Shown here: positions 42,081-50,875 of the stretch, piece after piece
Numbering within the stretch: the first letter of the stretch is position 1
Layout: every line of letters begins with the position of its first letter
Assembly (NCBI RefSeq): GCF_025127995.1
Contig: NZ_JAHLYP010000042.1
Span: forward strand, 124,001 to 188,000
DNA: 64,000 nt
Direction of reading: 5' to 3'
Source of the DNA: Synechococcus sp. CS-1332
GTDB lineage: Bacteria; Cyanobacteriota; Cyanobacteriia; PCC-6307; Cyanobiaceae
Notes under the pieces: model-generated
Database searches by the model: none
Seen by the model: only the letters and a program-made list of their open reading frames with translations
Told to the model about the DNA's origin: nothing
Position numbers and translations under genes: made by a program

Positions 42081-43763
42081 TCAAAGGCGGATGTCGCCCT
42101 CGAAACCTGTTGCCGACTCGGGCAGATGCGGCAGTGTCTCCAGGGAGTCCCCGTGGGGAGCTTCCGGGGAAGAATCCTGGTCATCCTCGGCGAGCAACTC
42201 GTTGGCAACCGGCTCGTCGGACCCGTCCAGCTCGCTTTCCAAGGTCGGTTCCGGCTCGCTCTCCACGGGCGGTTCCGGCTCGCCGTCGCCAGGTGTTTCC
42301 TGGTGTTGCCAGGCGACTGGCTCAATCGCAGCGGAGGACTCCTCATCGGGATCGGGTGGCGCCGGCATCGAGGGGCGCACAATCCTGGGGGCGGGAGCGG
42401 TGCCCGTCAGGCCCCGCATCCAGCCGCGACGGGCCACTTCGTAGAGCAGCAGCGCCGTGGCCACCGAGGCGTTCAGGCTCGGGGTGGCGCCCCGCAGGGG
42501 AATGCGCACCAGTTGGTCGCAGGAACGGCGCGTCAACAGCGACAGGCCATCCCCTTCCGAACCGGTGACCACCACCAGGGGGCCCTCCAGGTCGACCTCC
42601 TCCAGGCTGACCGTGCCCTCCTCCGCCAGGCCCACCACCCGGTACCCCTCCTGTTTGAGGGTGTCGAGGGAACGGTTGAGGTTGACCACCCGGGCCACCG
42701 GCAGATGCTCCAGGGCGCCGGCGGCGACCTTGGCCACCGAGCCGGTGAGGCCGGCGTTGCGGCGCTGGGGCAGCACCATGCCATGGGCGCCCAGGGCCTC
42801 GGCGCTGCGCACGATGGCCCCGAGGTTCTGGGGATCCGTCAGGCCATCCACCGCGATCAGCAGGGGGGCCTCACCGATCGAGCGGCAACCTTCGATCAGG
42901 CTGGTCAGGTCGAGGGTCTCGGCGGCGGCGGGCTGCAGCACGATGCCCTGGTGCACGGCGCCACCGGTGAGCTGGCCCAGGCGCGCCCAGGTCACCTCCT
43001 CCACCAGCACGCCGGAGGACTTCGCCTCCCGCAGCAGCTGCAGGAAACGCGGGTTGAAACGCATCTCGGGCGTGCACCACACCCGGTGGATCGGCCGACC
43101 GCTCTCCAGGGTGGCCTGAGTCGTGTGGCGTCCCCAGATCAGGTCAGTGGGGGCGGCGGCGGCAAAGGCGTCGGCTGTGCCACGGAAGTCGACATCAGAG
43201 CCGTCGGACTCCGGCCGCTCAGCTCCGCTGCGTCCCTGGAAGGTCCGCGGGGCGCGGTCCGCGTCCCGGAACAGGGCCGGTCCGCGGCGGGCCGGGCCGG
43301 TGCGCGAGGGGATGGGACGGCCGGTGGTCGGCCGTCCGGCCCCACCACGGCTCGGAACGGGGCGGCCGAAGGAGGGTCGGGCGGGGATGAAGCGGTCACC
43401 ACCGCGACGCTCGCGGGTCGGCCGTCCGGCGCCGCCGCGGGAGTCGTCGGGTCGATCGGCGCCGGGGCGCCCCTCGTAGGGACGGCGGCCGTAGGGGCTG
43501 CCGGCCGAGCGGTCGGGGCCACCCGGCCGCTCACCGCCGCGTTCACCGCGTTCTCCGCCGCGTTCCCGATCAAAGGGAGGCTTGTCACGGCCGTAGGCCT
43601 CGCCGGGGCGGCGGGGGCGGGCGGAGCCGGAACCGCGGTTGATGGGGCGGCCACCGGCGCCGGAGCCAAGGCGGCGGGGGGTCCGGTCAGCGCCGGAATC
43701 AGGGCGACGGTCAGGACGGCGGTCGGGACGGCGGTCGCCGCGGCGGTCAGGGGAGGGACTCAT
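42081..43763 (-). CDS. rlmB: 23S rRNA (Gm2251) methyltransferase RlmB with long basic N-terminal extension
   Basis: SPOUT-fold TrmH/RlmB methyltransferase. The catalytic part (about 205-450) has LIWGRHTTQATLES, LGAIVRSAEALGAHGMVLPQRR, VTGSEGDGLS and LRGATPSLNASVATALLLYE. The first 200 residues are a low-complexity tail of Arg, Gly, Pro, Asp and Ser with repeats such as DRRPDRRPDRRPD and GERGERGGERPGG. The C-terminus (about 455-560) is acidic. Most RlmB proteins lack these tails; the basic one may bind RNA. Its start overlaps the mini-RNase III stop by 4 bp. Confidence 0.9.
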   Translation of the reverse strand: MSPSPDRRGDRRPDRRPDRRPDSGADRTPRRLGSGAGGRPINRGSGSARPRRPGEAYGRDKPPFDRERGGERGERGGERPGGPDRSAGSPYGRRPYEGRPGADRPDDSRGGAGRPTRERRGGDRFIPARPSFGRPVPSRGGAGRPTTGRPIPSRTGPARRGPALFRDADRAPRTFQGRSGAERPESDGSDVDFRGTADAFAAAAPTDLIWGRHTTQATLESGRPIHRVWCTPEMRFNPRFLQLLREAKSSGVLVEEVTWARLGQLTGGAVHQGIVLQPAAAETLDLTSLIEGCRSIGEAPLLIAVDGLTDPQNLGAIVRSAEALGAHGMVLPQRRNAGLTGSVAKVAAGALEHLPVARVVNLNRSLDTLKQEGYRVVGLAEEGTVSLEEVDLEGPLVVVTGSEGDGLSLLTRRSCDQLVRIPLRGATPSLNASVATALLLYEVARRGWMRGLTGTAPAPRIVRPSMPAPPDPDEESSAAIEPVAWQHQETPGDGEPEPPVESEPEPTLESELDGSDEPVANELLAEDDQDSSPEAPHGDSLETLPHLPESATGFEGDIRL

Positions 43764-44167
43764 GGGCTGGCGGAGGGGGGACAGGGTTCGGTCTTCTCGA
43801 GATGGTCCAGCAGCTCAGCCAGCCGTCTGGGGTCCTGCAGAAAAAGCCATCCCAGCATCGTCTCAAATCCCGTGGCCTGCCCATAGGCCCGAGGGTTGCC
43901 ACGGCGGGGACCCCGTCCCGCCTGGTTGCGGCCGCGCAGCACGACGCGGCGCTCCACCTCGCTGAGCAGGGGATCCAGACGCTGCAGGGCTTCCGCCTGG
44001 GCTTCGGCCTGGACCTCCGCCACCACAGCCAGGTGCAGCTCGGCGGCCCGGGCCGGCTGGCGGCAGTGCCGCAAGCGCTGGTGCAGTTCCCAGACCGCAT
44101 CCCCCAACCAGGCCAGCTGGGCCGTGGCCAGGGGCGTGCCAGGAGCCTGGGCTGGCACGGAGGCCAC
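43760..44167 (-). CDS. Mini-ribonuclease III-like protein
   Basis: A 135-residue RNase III catalytic-domain protein without a dsRNA-binding domain. The signature TAQLAWLGDAVWELHQR (about 16-32) carries the acidic active-site residues, and RGRNQAGRGPRRGNPRAYGQATGFETMLGWLFLQDPRRL matches Mini-III, which matures 23S rRNA. GTG at 44167 is chosen because the domain begins shortly after; the upstream frame to 44350 covers the STAS gene. It overlaps the next gene rlmB (ATGA), so both rRNA-processing genes are coupled. Confidence 0.85.
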   Translation of the reverse strand: MASVPAQAPGTPLATAQLAWLGDAVWELHQRLRHCRQPARAAELHLAVVAEVQAEAQAEALQRLDPLLSEVERRVVLRGRNQAGRGPRRGNPRAYGQATGFETMLGWLFLQDPRRLAELLDHLEKTEPCPPSASP

Positions 44168-44183
44168 CCAGCGGCCAGTCCCC

Positions 44184-44567
44184 TCAGGCGGGGGCGAGGC
44201 TGCCAAGGGCGGACTCCAGATCGGGTTGCAGGTGCAGAAAGGCCTCCAGGCGCACCAGCTTGACGGTCTGGACGACGCGGGCGTTGCCGACCACAAGGAA
44301 CTGACGGGAGCTCTCGTTGAACAGCTTGGCCAGCTGCACCAGGGCGCCAAGTCCGGAGGAGTCGATGAAATCGATGCGGCTGAGGTCGATGACGACCGGG
44401 AGGGCTTCCCCCTTGTGCCGATCGCCGATGAACTCGGTGAACTGCTTGTCGGAATAGGCGTCCAGTTGCCCTGTGAAACTGAACAGCAGGCACTCTTCCC
44501 GCCGTTCGCTGCCCCCTCTCAGGGAGACGGTCAGTCGCTGCAGGTCGGTAATGGCCCCAGTCCTCAA
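44184..44567 (-). CDS. STAS-domain protein (anti-sigma factor antagonist type)
   Basis: A 127-residue protein. VIDLSRIDFIDSSGLGALVQLAKLF contains the phospho-acceptor serine of SpoIIAA-type antagonists. Before it come LLFSFTGQLDAYSDKQFTEFI and afterwards FLVVGNARVVQTVKLVRLEAF. Anti-anti-sigma proteins bind a RsbW-like kinase; an ATPase of that type is at 7569-7994, but distance means pairing is only a guess. Followed 16 bp later by the mini-RNase III gene on the same strand. Start MRTGAITDLQRLTV at 44567. Confidence 0.88.
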   Translation of the reverse strand: MRTGAITDLQRLTVSLRGGSERREECLLFSFTGQLDAYSDKQFTEFIGDRHKGEALPVVIDLSRIDFIDSSGLGALVQLAKLFNESSRQFLVVGNARVVQTVKLVRLEAFLHLQPDLESALGSLAPA

Positions 44568-44635
44568 GGTGTTGAACGCGCCGAACTGTAGAGACCCCTA
44601 CCCCGAATGCGGGTACCGCAACGAAACGTGGCGAT

Positions 44636-45835
44636 TCAACGGCGTTCCGCCATCAATGCCGTGAACCGGGCGAAGTGATGGTCGGCATCGTGGGGGCCGG
44701 GACTGGCCTCCGGGTGGTATTGGATGCCGAACACCGGCTGATGGCGCAATTCCAGGGCGGCCACCGTGCGGTCATTGAGGTTGTGGTGGGTGATCCGCAC
44801 CCGCTCGTCCGGAAGGGAGGCCGGATCGAGGGCGAAACCGTGGTTCTGGCTGGTGATCTCCACCGATCCGGGGGAGCCGCAGGGGTGGTTGAGGCCGCGG
44901 TGGCCGTAGCCGAGCTTGAAGCTGCGGCCCCCCAGGGCCAGTCCAAGGATCTGGTGGCCGAGGCAGATGCCGAAGACCGGCAGCTGCGGTTGCTGCAGCA
45001 GGTCGCGGGCCAGGGCGATCCCTTCGCGCACCGCCGCCGGATCGCCGGGGCCATTGGAGAGGAACACCCCCTCCGGCTCCAGGGCCAGCACCTGCGCCAG
45101 GCTGGCATCGGCCGGCAGCACGGTGACCGCGCAGCCGTGGGCCACCAGGCGCTCGAGGATGGCCCGCTTGATGCCGAAATCGATCGCCACCACCCGGTAG
45201 GGGCGCTCAGGACGGGGCTGGAGCCTGGTGTCGAAGGGGGCCGCGCAGGGGCTGCTCCAGGTGTAGGGCTCCCTGGTGCTGACCCGGGCCGCCAGGTTGA
45301 GGCCATCCATGGCCGGGGTGGCCAGCACCTGTTGCAGCAAGGTGGCCGGGTCGGTGCCGTCGCTGGCGATGGCGCCGTTGATGGCGCCGCCCTGGCGCAG
45401 ATGGCGCACCAGGGCCCGGGTGTCGACGCCACGGATGCCCACCACCCCCTGGCGGCTCAGCCAGTGGTCGAGGGTCTCCTCGCAGCGCCAGTTGCTGGGC
45501 CGGGGGGCGAGCTGGCGGACGATGCAACCGCGGGCATGGGCGTGGTCCGCCTCCAGATCTTCGCCGTTGACGCCGGTGTTGCCGAGCTCCGGATAGGTGA
45601 AGGTGATCAGCTGGCCGGCGTAGCTCGGATCGGTGAGCACCTCCTGATAACCGGTCATGCCGGTGTTGAAGACCACCTCGCCGCAGACGCTGCCACGGGC
45701 CCCGCAGGCCAGGCCCCGCAGCACGGTGCCATCGGCCAGGACGAGCACGGCCGGAGCGTCGTCTGGAGCGGTGCTGGGCGCAACAGGGGCCTCCTGAGGG
45801 GTATCCAGGGTGGCGGCGGCAGGAACCCTGATCAT
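44636..45835 (-). CDS. carA: Carbamoyl-phosphate synthase small subunit
   Basis: Glutaminase subunit that supplies ammonia for carbamoyl phosphate in arginine and pyrimidine synthesis. The 399-residue protein has [40 protein letters not shown], the class I glutaminase [16 protein letters not shown] with catalytic Cys, and NHGFALDP plus [21 protein letters not shown] with the His-Glu pair. The first 30 residues are variable. ATG overlaps the trpD stop (ATGA), so both are in one transcript. Confidence 0.96.
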   Translation of the reverse strand: MIRVPAAATLDTPQEAPVAPSTAPDDAPAVLVLADGTVLRGLACGARGSVCGEVVFNTGMTGYQEVLTDPSYAGQLITFTYPELGNTGVNGEDLEADHAHARGCIVRQLAPRPSNWRCEETLDHWLSRQGVVGIRGVDTRALVRHLRQGGAINGAIASDGTDPATLLQQVLATPAMDGLNLAARVSTREPYTWSSPCAAPFDTRLQPRPERPYRVVAIDFGIKRAILERLVAHGCAVTVLPADASLAQVLALEPEGVFLSNGPGDPAAVREGIALARDLLQQPQLPVFGICLGHQILGLALGGRSFKLGYGHRGLNHPCGSPGSVEITSQNHGFALDPASLPDERVRITHHNLNDRTVAALELRHQPVFGIQYHPEASPGPHDADHHFARFTALMAERR

Positions 45836-46872
45836 CCTTCAGACCCCGACAGCGCGGCCCGCAGCGCTTCCAGCCTGGCCCAGGCGCTGCCGTCAGCCAG
45901 GGCCTGGCGGGCCCGGGCCAGGGCCGCGGCGATGGACGGCTCCAGCCCCGCCGCCTTGAGCACCAGGGCAGCGTTGAGGGCCACCACATCGGTCTGGGCC
46001 TGGGTGCCCCGTCCCTGCAGGACCGCCTCCAGGATCAGACGGTTGGCGTCCACATCCCCGCCCCTGAGGGCCTCCAGATCGGCAGGCGCCAGCCCCAGCT
46101 CCGCGGGATCGATCCAGTCGCTGCGCACCACGCCGTCCTCCAGGAGACGCAGCTCGCTGGGACCCGAGAGGGTGGCCTCATCCAGGCCGCCATGGCCATG
46201 GACGACGATGGCGCGCCGCTGACCGAGGCGACGCAGGGCGTCGGCCATCGGATCGAGCAGGTCGGGCCGGGCCACACCCAGCACCTGGGCCTCGGGCGTG
46301 AGGGGATTGACGAGCGGTCCGAGCAGATTGAAGACGGTGCGCACGCCGAGGCTGCGGCGCAGGGGGGCCATGCCGACGAGGGCGGGGTGCCAGCCCGGGG
46401 CGAACAGGAAGGTGACGCCGGTGCGCGGCAAGGCCTCCACCACCGTCGCCAGGGGGGCCCCCAGGCGCAGGCCCAGGGCCTCGAGCACGTCGGCCGAGCC
46501 AACGCGGCCGCTGGCACTGCGGTTGCCGTGCTTGGCCACATGGGCCCCGCAGGCCGCCGCCGTGAAGGCCACGGCCGTGGAGATGTTGAAGCTGTCGGCG
46601 CCGGCGCCGCCGGTGCCGCAGGTGTCGATCAGCTCCAGCGGGGGCCGCTCCCCAGGCAGGGGGCAGGCCTCCCGCAGGACGGCGGCCATGGCCGCCAGCT
46701 CCTCGCCGCTGGTGCCCTTGGCCCGCAGGGCCGCCAGCAAAGCCCCGGTCAGCACCGGATCGATGGCACCGGCCAGCCAGCCACGCATCAGGGCCTCGGC
46801 CTGTTCGGCCTGAAGGTCCCGGCCACACAGAAGCTGTTCCAGCAGCTGGGGCCAGGCGGGGGAGGCGGGCAT
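45832..46872 (-). CDS. trpD: Anthranilate phosphoribosyltransferase
   Basis: Second step of tryptophan synthesis, joining anthranilate to PRPP. From ATG 46872 (346 aa) the protein begins [15 protein letters not shown] and shows [21 protein letters not shown] (PRPP site), [21 protein letters not shown], and [12 protein letters not shown]. The frame is open to 47379 but that part is an artefact of high G+C. The order trpD-carA is common in cyanobacteria, as I recall. No other trp genes are present. The 220 bp upstream holds a terminator for the gene at 47096-47404. Confidence 0.96.
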   Translation of the reverse strand: MPASPAWPQLLEQLLCGRDLQAEQAEALMRGWLAGAIDPVLTGALLAALRAKGTSGEELAAMAAVLREACPLPGERPPLELIDTCGTGGAGADSFNISTAVAFTAAACGAHVAKHGNRSASGRVGSADVLEALGLRLGAPLATVVEALPRTGVTFLFAPGWHPALVGMAPLRRSLGVRTVFNLLGPLVNPLTPEAQVLGVARPDLLDPMADALRRLGQRRAIVVHGHGGLDEATLSGPSELRLLEDGVVRSDWIDPAELGLAPADLEALRGGDVDANRLILEAVLQGRGTQAQTDVVALNAALVLKAAGLEPSIAAALARARQALADGSAWARLEALRAALSGSEG

Positions 46873-46985
46873 CACCGAAAGCTGAACCGTCTGCGGCAAC
46901 CTAAGGGAATCCTGCCACTGGCCACCTGACACCCCAGGGCCGTTGGCCACGGCCCGGCCAGGCCCGGCCTGGCCAGCAGCTCCCC

Positions 46986-47018
46986 AAAAAAATAGCCCGG
47001 GTGCAGAGCACGTCGGGC
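46986..47018 (-). terminator. Rho-independent terminator after DUF3288 gene
   Basis: On the minus strand, GCCCGAC-GTGC-TCT-GCAC-CCGGGC forms a stem of about ten pairs (one bulge) with a three-base loop, followed by TATTTTTTT (46986-46994). It lies 78 bp after the DUF3288 stop and 114 bp before trpD. Confidence 0.8.
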
Positions 47019-47095
47019 CGGGTGATGGGGACGCCTCCACTATCGCCTGAGGAGCGCCATTCTGACCAACGGGCCGAAAACCGGTATCGCCGCGC

Positions 47096-47404
47096 TCAAC
47101 CCGCGTCGTCGGAGGCGGTGTCGAACCCGGAACCCACCGCTTCAGCCACCGGAGCGCCGCCCGGCCGAAACCCTGCGGCCCAGATGGTCCGGGTGCGGCC
47201 ATGGAGCGCCTCGGCGTCCAGTCCCCAGAGCCGCAGAACTTTCTCGAGGTCGTCGCGGATGTCGGCGGCTCCGGGAAAACCCGCGTAGCGCATCTGCAGC
47301 CGTGCTGCATCAACCAGGTGTTCCTCCTGGGGGCGCTCCACCGCCAGCAGCCGGTCGACCGTCTCCCGGTCGATGGCATGGAGGGGATGGTTCTGGTCGT
47401 CCAT
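47096..47404 (-). CDS. DUF3288 protein
   Basis: A 102-residue cyanobacterial protein. MDDQNHPLHAIDRETVDRLLAVERPQEEHLVDAARLQMRYAGFPGAADIRDDLEKVLRLWGLDAEALHGRTRTIWAAG fits DUF3288, with the QxxHP start and FPGA-DI--DL-KVL pattern. ATG 47404 preferred; an in-frame ATG at 47419 adds MGRRA. The C-terminal tail from about 80 is variable. Divergent from the ABC transporter gene across about 50 bp. Ends at a terminator. Function unknown. Confidence 0.85.
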   Translation of the reverse strand: MDDQNHPLHAIDRETVDRLLAVERPQEEHLVDAARLQMRYAGFPGAADIRDDLEKVLRLWGLDAEALHGRTRTIWAAGFRPGGAPVAEAVGSGFDTASDDAG

Positions 47405-47456
47405 GGCCCTGCGGCCCATGGGCCCTGGGGAGCGATGCCTAGGTTAGGGGGCCCCC

Positions 47457-49223
47457 ATGCCCCGTCCTTCCTGCATGAGCGCCCTGCGGCTGGATCTGAT
47501 CGGGCGCTACCTCCGTCCCCACAGGCGCACGGTCCTGGTGGGGGCTGGAGCCCTGGTGGTGGTCAACCTGCTGGGGGTGGCGATCCCACTCGTGGTGCGG
47601 CAGACGATCAACGCGCTCAAGCCCGGCTTCGTGATGGCGGACGTGCTGGGCGTGGCGGGGCTGATCGTCGTGATGGCCACGGTGATGGGCGCCACCCGCC
47701 TCTATTCCCGGATGCTGGTGTTCGGGGTGGGCCGGCAGGTGGAGGCGAGCCTGAAGGAGCGCATCTTCGACCACGTGCTCACCCAGGACCCCGGCTGGGT
47801 GCAGACCACCGGCAGCGGCGAGGTGATCAGCCGGGCCACCAGTGATGTGGAGAACATCCGGCGGCTGCTGGGCTTCGCCCTGCTCAGTCTCACCAACACG
47901 GTGCTGGCCTATGCCCTCACCCTGCCGGCCATGCTGGCGATCGACCCCCTGTTGAGCCTGGCGGCGGTGTCCCTCTACCCCGGCATGCTGATGGTGGTGC
48001 GCCTGTTCGGCGGCCGCATGATGAAACAGCAGCGCCGGCAGCAGGAAGTGCTGGCCAACCTCAGCGACCTGGTGCAGGAGGACCTCAGCGGCATCGGCGC
48101 GATCAAGATCTACGGCCAGGAGGCCACCGAGGAGAAGGCCTTTGCCGACCTCAACAAGGTGTATCTGGACGCCCAGCTCTCCCTGGCCCGCACCCGCAGC
48201 ACCTTGTTTCCCCTGCTCGAGGGGATCGCTTCCCTCAGCCTGCTGCTGCTGCTGGCCCTGGGCAGCGGCCAGCTGGAAAGCGGTCGGCTGAGTATCGGCG
48301 ATCTGGTGGCCCTGATCCTGTTCGTGGAACGGCTGGTGTTCCCGACCGCCCTGCTGGGCTTCACCCTCAACACCTTCCAGACCGGACAGGTGAGCCTCGA
48401 GAGGGTGGAAGCCCTGCTCAGCCATCCACCCGCCATCGTCTCGCCCGTCGATCCGCTGCCCCCCGGGCGACCGGCCCTCGGGGCCGTCATGGCCAAGGGA
48501 CTCACGGTCCGTTATCCGGGGGCGGAGCGGCCGGCCCTCGAGGAGCTCAGCTTCGAGATCCGCCCCGGTGAGCTGGTGGCCGTGGTGGGGCCGGTGGGTT
48601 GCGGCAAGACCACCCTGGCCCGGGCCCTGGGCCGGATGGTGGAGGTGCCCTCCGGCCAGCTGTTCCTCGACGGCGTCGACGTGACCCGGCTGCGGCTGAG
48701 CGATCTGCGCCGGCAGGTGGCCCTGGTACCCCAGGAGGGCTACCTGTTCACCGCCAGCCTGGCCGACAACCTGCGCTATGGCGACCCTGAGGCCGGCATG
48801 GACCGGGTGGAGGAGGCCGCCCGGCAGGCCCGCCTGGAGGGGGACATCAAGGGCTTCCCCGATGGCTACCGCACCCTGGTGGGGGAGCGGGGGATCACCT
48901 TGAGCGGTGGGCAGCGCCAGCGCACGGCCCTGGGGAGGGCGCTGCTCGTGGAGGCTCCCCTGCTGGTGCTCGATGACGCCCTGGCCAGCGTCGACAACAC
49001 CACCGCCGCGGGCATCCTGCGCTCGGTGCGCGAGGAGCAGCAGCGCACCGTGGTGATGATCAGCCACCAGCTCTCGGCCGCGGCGGCCTGCGACCGGATC
49101 CTGGTGCTCGAAGCGGGTCACCTTGTCCAGGAGGGCCACCACACCGACCTGCTGCAGCAGGAGGGCACCTACCGCCGGCTCTGGGACCGGGAGGAAGCCG
49201 TCCGTCAGCTTCAGGCCGCCTGA
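47457..49223 (+). CDS. ABC exporter, fused membrane and ATPase domains
   Basis: A 588-residue half-transporter (type IV exporter fold). Six helices (about 25-300) precede the ATPase. Walker A is GPVGCGKTT (about 379-387), the ABC signature LSGGQRQR (about 483-490) and Walker B LLVLDDALASVD (about 503-514), then SHQLSAAAACDRILVLEAGH. The residue after the Walker B Asp is Asp, not the usual Glu, as seen in MdlA-like partners of heterodimeric exporters. No second half is in the window. Start could also be ATG 47475. Substrate unknown; lipid or peptide export is typical. Confidence 0.9.
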   Translation: MPRPSCMSALRLDLIGRYLRPHRRTVLVGAGALVVVNLLGVAIPLVVRQTINALKPGFVMADVLGVAGLIVVMATVMGATRLYSRMLVFGVGRQVEASLKERIFDHVLTQDPGWVQTTGSGEVISRATSDVENIRRLLGFALLSLTNTVLAYALTLPAMLAIDPLLSLAAVSLYPGMLMVVRLFGGRMMKQQRRQQEVLANLSDLVQEDLSGIGAIKIYGQEATEEKAFADLNKVYLDAQLSLARTRSTLFPLLEGIASLSLLLLLALGSGQLESGRLSIGDLVALILFVERLVFPTALLGFTLNTFQTGQVSLERVEALLSHPPAIVSPVDPLPPGRPALGAVMAKGLTVRYPGAERPALEELSFEIRPGELVAVVGPVGCGKTTLARALGRMVEVPSGQLFLDGVDVTRLRLSDLRRQVALVPQEGYLFTASLADNLRYGDPEAGMDRVEEAARQARLEGDIKGFPDGYRTLVGERGITLSGGQRQRTALGRALLVEAPLLVLDDALASVDNTTAAGILRSVREEQQRTVVMISHQLSAAAACDRILVLEAGHLVQEGHHTDLLQQEGTYRRLWDREEAVRQLQAA

Positions 49224-49354
49224 GCCGAAGGGACAAGCGCCGCAGGCCTGCAGGACGCGGGTTTCTAACAGTTGTTGAGTTGCACCACCCAGGGGCGTTG
49301 GCTGGGTTTATCTGGATGGGCCGTGGTTCCCTCACCGCCTGCCACGCCGTTCCC

Positions 49355-49633
49355 ATGGCCCCCACCCCGTCGCCCTTCAGCCAGCCGCTCAACGTTCGCT
49401 GCACCCTGACGTTCGGTGACATCTACGCCCAGGTGCTGATCTGGATGGCCGTCATCTTCGTGAGCCTGGCGGCGGGTCTGGCCCTGATGGGGGCGAGCCG
49501 TCCCCTGTTCGCCCTGGTGGGGGTGGGCCTGATCCTGGTGCTGTCGCTGCCCTTTCTGCTGTTCGCCTTCATCACCACCCTGCTGAACCACATCGCCCTG
49601 GTGCCGCAACAGGACCAACAGGGCGCTTCCTAG
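49355..49633 (+). CDS. Small two-helix membrane protein
   Basis: A 92-residue protein. ATG 49355 begins MAPTPSPFSQPLNVRCTLTFGDIYAQVLIWMAVIFVSLAAGLALMG, followed by a second helix (VGVGLILVLSLPFLLFAFITTLLNHIALV). The frame runs upstream to 49280, but the chosen ATG precedes the first helix. Conserved-looking spacing between genes and codon use support it. I cannot name the family; it looks like a conserved picocyanobacterial protein of unknown function. It ends 26 bp before msrA. The 131 bp upstream shows no clear feature. Confidence 0.6.
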   Translation: MAPTPSPFSQPLNVRCTLTFGDIYAQVLIWMAVIFVSLAAGLALMGASRPLFALVGVGLILVLSLPFLLFAFITTLLNHIALVPQQDQQGAS

Positions 49634-49659
49634 GGTTGGGTTTCTGACGGCATAGCGCC

Positions 49660-50397
49660 TTGTTCGGCCTCTTCAACAGCCCCTCCGGCGGCAGCAACAC
49701 CCCGGCCCCTGACGCCGCGCGGAAGGGAGCCGCAGGGATCCACGCCGTTCTCGGCACCCCGCTGGCGGACCCCCTGCTGGTGGGCCAAGCCGAGGCGCAG
49801 TTCGGCTGCGGCTGCTTCTGGGGGGCGGAGAAGGGGTTCTGGCGGCTTCCCGGGGTGGTCACCACCGCTGTGGGCTATGCCGGTGGCCAGCTCGCCTCCC
49901 CCAGCTACGAACAGGTCTGCAGCGGTCGCAGCGGCCATGCCGAAGTGGTGCGCGTGGTGTGGGACACGGCCCGCGTCTCCTTCGCCGATCTGCTCAAACT
50001 CTTCTGGGAGTGCCATGACCCCACCCAGGGCAACCGCCAGGGCAATGACCGGGGCAGCCAGTACCGGTCGGCCATCTTCGTGGACGACCCCGATCTGTTG
50101 GCCCTCGCCGAAGCCAGCCGCCAGGCCTACCAGGCGGTCCTCAATGTCGCCGGGGCGGGAAGGATCACTACCGAGATCGGCTCCGGCAGACGCTTCCACT
50201 TCGCTGAGCCCCACCACCAGCAGTACCTGGCCAAGCCAGGAAGCCGCCCTTACTGCTCCGCCCAGCCCACGGGCCACATCCTCGGCACTTATCCCGGTGC
50301 CACCTATCTGCTTCCGGCAGGCGTGTGGGAAAGCTATGACTGGGCCATCCCCCATTGCGTCCTTCGCGGCGACAATGCGCCGATCGCCCTCGTCTGA
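49660..50397 (+). CDS. msrA: Peptide methionine sulfoxide reductase MsrA
   Basis: Reduces methionine-S-sulfoxide in proteins, using a catalytic Cys in FGCGCFWGAEKGFWRLPGV (about 48-66). VGYAGGQLASPSYEQVCSGRSGHAEVVRVVWD, DPTQGNRQGNDRGSQYRSAIF and the C-terminal HQQYLAKPGSRPYCSAQPTG, with a further Cys, are all family features. The TTG at 49660 (MFGLFNSP) is the start, matching homologous N-termini as I recall. About 40 residues precede the catalytic domain. The next gene begins 11 bp later. Confidence 0.95.
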   Translation: MFGLFNSPSGGSNTPAPDAARKGAAGIHAVLGTPLADPLLVGQAEAQFGCGCFWGAEKGFWRLPGVVTTAVGYAGGQLASPSYEQVCSGRSGHAEVVRVVWDTARVSFADLLKLFWECHDPTQGNRQGNDRGSQYRSAIFVDDPDLLALAEASRQAYQAVLNVAGAGRITTEIGSGRRFHFAEPHHQQYLAKPGSRPYCSAQPTGHILGTYPGATYLLPAGVWESYDWAIPHCVLRGDNAPIALV

Positions 50398-50408
50398 CCG
50401 CCTCCTCC

Positions 50409-50717
50409 ATGGCCGCCCCCCCGCTGCTCGCGCTCGGACTCCTGCCCCTGCTGGCGATGCAGTCCCCCTGGTGGGAGAACTACGACATACGGGAGCGCTT
50501 CCTCTGCGGTGACCGCGTCTCGGTGGTGCTGGAGCGCAACGCCTCCCAGGCCTCCCTGATCGCCGGCCGCACCCGGTCCACTCTGTTCCGGGAGGAATCG
50601 GACGCACCGGGCCTCCGCTACCAGAACGAAAGCTTGCGGGTGATTCTGCGGGGCGATGAACTCACCCTTGAACAGCTGCCCAGTCGCCGCATCTGCGTGC
50701 GCAGCGAACAGGTATGA
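50409..50717 (+). CDS. Small exported protein, first of a coupled trio
   Basis: A 102-residue protein starting MAAPPLLALGLLPLLAMQSPWWENYDIRERFLCGDRVSVV. The hydrophobic start resembles a signal; the mature part is strand-rich with two cysteines (FLCGDRV near 33, RRICVRSE near 98) that could pair, similar in outline to small periplasmic binding domains. ATG at 50409 chosen from the signal. It overlaps the next gene (ATGA), forming a chain of three with overlapping stop/start codons. Function unknown. Confidence 0.6.
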   Translation: MAAPPLLALGLLPLLAMQSPWWENYDIRERFLCGDRVSVVLERNASQASLIAGRTRSTLFREESDAPGLRYQNESLRVILRGDELTLEQLPSRRICVRSEQV

Positions 50718-50875
50718 AACCCCTCTCCGATCGGGTGGTGATCGTGGCCCTGATCGCCGCCGTCGGGATCTGTTTCGCCCTCGCCTTCTGGACGGTGCGG
50801 CTGAACCCCTCAGGGGAGCCGCCGATGCAATGGCGACAGGGGCCAAGCGCCCAGGTGCCACCGCTGCTCTCGTGA
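50714..50875 (+). CDS. Small single-pass membrane protein (53 aa)
   Basis: A 53-residue protein beginning MKPLSDRVVIVALIAAVGIC with a helix to about residue 26 (FALAFWTV) and a Pro-rich tail. ATG at 50714 overlaps the previous stop (ATGA), and its own TGA overlaps the GTG of the next gene (GTGA). Double overlap with neighbours is good support for a real gene of this size. Family and function unknown. Confidence 0.65.
   Translation: MKPLSDRVVIVALIAAVGICFALAFWTVRLNPSGEPPMQWRQGPSAQVPPLLS

Noticed and set aside
46873-47095. Possible attenuator or riboswitch before trpD
   Set aside because: The only clear structure is the terminator of the DUF3288 gene. No leader peptide with Trp codons or recognisable T-box was seen; the other inverted GC-rich stretches could form by chance.
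50656-50871. The longer start of the frame ending at 51234
   Set aside because: The upstream part overlaps two other genes and the GTG at 50872 is in the overlap expected of coupled genes.
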